Assembly (NCBI GenBank): GCA_963678675.1
Contig: OY783200.1
Span: 5,778,501 to 5,842,500, forward strand
Origin: Xiphydria camelus
Lineage: Eukaryota > Arthropoda > Insecta > Hymenoptera > Xiphydriidae
DNA: 64,000 bases
Direction of reading: 5' to 3'
The notes below the pieces were generated by a model. The model was given only the letters and a program-made list of their open reading frames with translations, had not been told where the DNA came from and ran no database searches. Made by a program: the position numbers and the translations under genes. Shown here piece by piece: positions 63,581 through 64,000 of this stretch. The first letter of the stretch is position 1; every line of letters begins with the position of its first letter.

Positions 63581-63764
63581 ACGCCCGATGAGCCCACAGA
63601 CCTCATGCCAAAGTGGCAGTCTTGTAGACTTTTCGCGATTAACAAGACGCAATTTTTGGCAGTGGCGGCAGCAGTGGCGGTTAAAAGTGAGAAAAAGAAA
63701 AGAAAACGACGTTCGATAAATGATTTATTTATATTGTTTATATTATAAAATGAACAAAATGTAT

Positions 63765-63985
63765 TAAGGTAAATGCACTAGTAGTTGACACCGCACTAGT
63801 AGTTGACACATTCCTTTTTATACCTATAAAAATAAGATTTGTAGATAATTTATAATTACTGTACAAACGCCGTAGTGTACTACTGCCATCTGTACGTTTA
63901 CTCTTGAATTATGCAGGAGTCACATTCAGGCGAGCCATACCAGGGTTCTTGTATTTTTCTAGTGTCAACTACTGACTATTTTTTT
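63765..63985. mobile_element. Probable short element with TAGTAGTTGACAC ends
   Basis: CACTAGTAGTTGACAC occurs twice in direct order (63777-63811). CTAGTGTCAACTACTGAC lies in inverse order near 63960. The right limit may lie beyond the window. Confidence 0.4.
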
Positions 63986-64000
63986 TGCAAATTTGTACAT

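Overview
The window is nuclear DNA of an arthropod, most likely an insect. Hymenoptera is a guess from overall texture (GC- and CpG-rich gene stretches alternating with AT-rich repeats, GA/CT and CG microsatellites, mariner and BEL/Pao elements), not a proof. There is no prokaryotic gene organisation, no rRNA or tRNA gene and no CRISPR array. Almost all long open frames are chance or transposon-derived. Real coding sequence was found by matching splice sites and codon phase.

Region 1 (about 1.4-28 kb, plus strand) holds one large multi-exon gene. A TATA-like box lies near 1506 and a 25-codon leader exon at 2181-2255 ends in phase 0. Three phase-compatible continuations were found: (a) a terminal exon at 8371-8748 (150-aa product), (b) a terminal exon at 11130-11450 (131-aa product), and (c) a ten-exon chain at 13093-27932 whose phases all agree, giving a 536-aa product. 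That product has a Tyr/Pro/Arg-rich N-terminus, a middle module, a charged coiled coil and an acidic tail. The composition suggests an insect muscle or cytoskeletal protein, but I cannot name it firmly. Its introns are full of foldback/MITE elements and satellite-like repeats, none of which interrupts an exon.

Region 2 (about 28-33 kb) is intergenic or intronic. It holds MITEs and a four-unit, 360-bp tandem array at 29.4-30.8 kb.

Region 3 (about 33.3-48.7 kb) is a nest of repeats. GCATGC-rich elements with TTAA-associated ends enclose a BEL/Pao LTR retrotransposon (33768-41236, CAAAT target duplication). Inside the LTRs the PBS-gag-protease-RT block is inverted relative to the LTRs and to the RNase H-integrase block. 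Next come a foldback with roughly 1-kb arms, a piggyBac-like fragment and a circularly permuted 0.8-kb repeat. A possible host exon (48708-48811) starts immediately after the last element.

Region 4 (about 49-64 kb) is a second repeat field. It holds two copies of a 1.5-1.7-kb TIR element, each carrying an inserted TCTGA-type foldback, a decayed mariner (52053-53319), several TA-flanked MITEs, a roughly 880-bp palindrome (61.8-62.7 kb) and GC-rich stretches that may belong to promoters of genes outside the window. The theme of the window is nested, palindromic, non-coding mobile DNA around one alternatively spliced gene.
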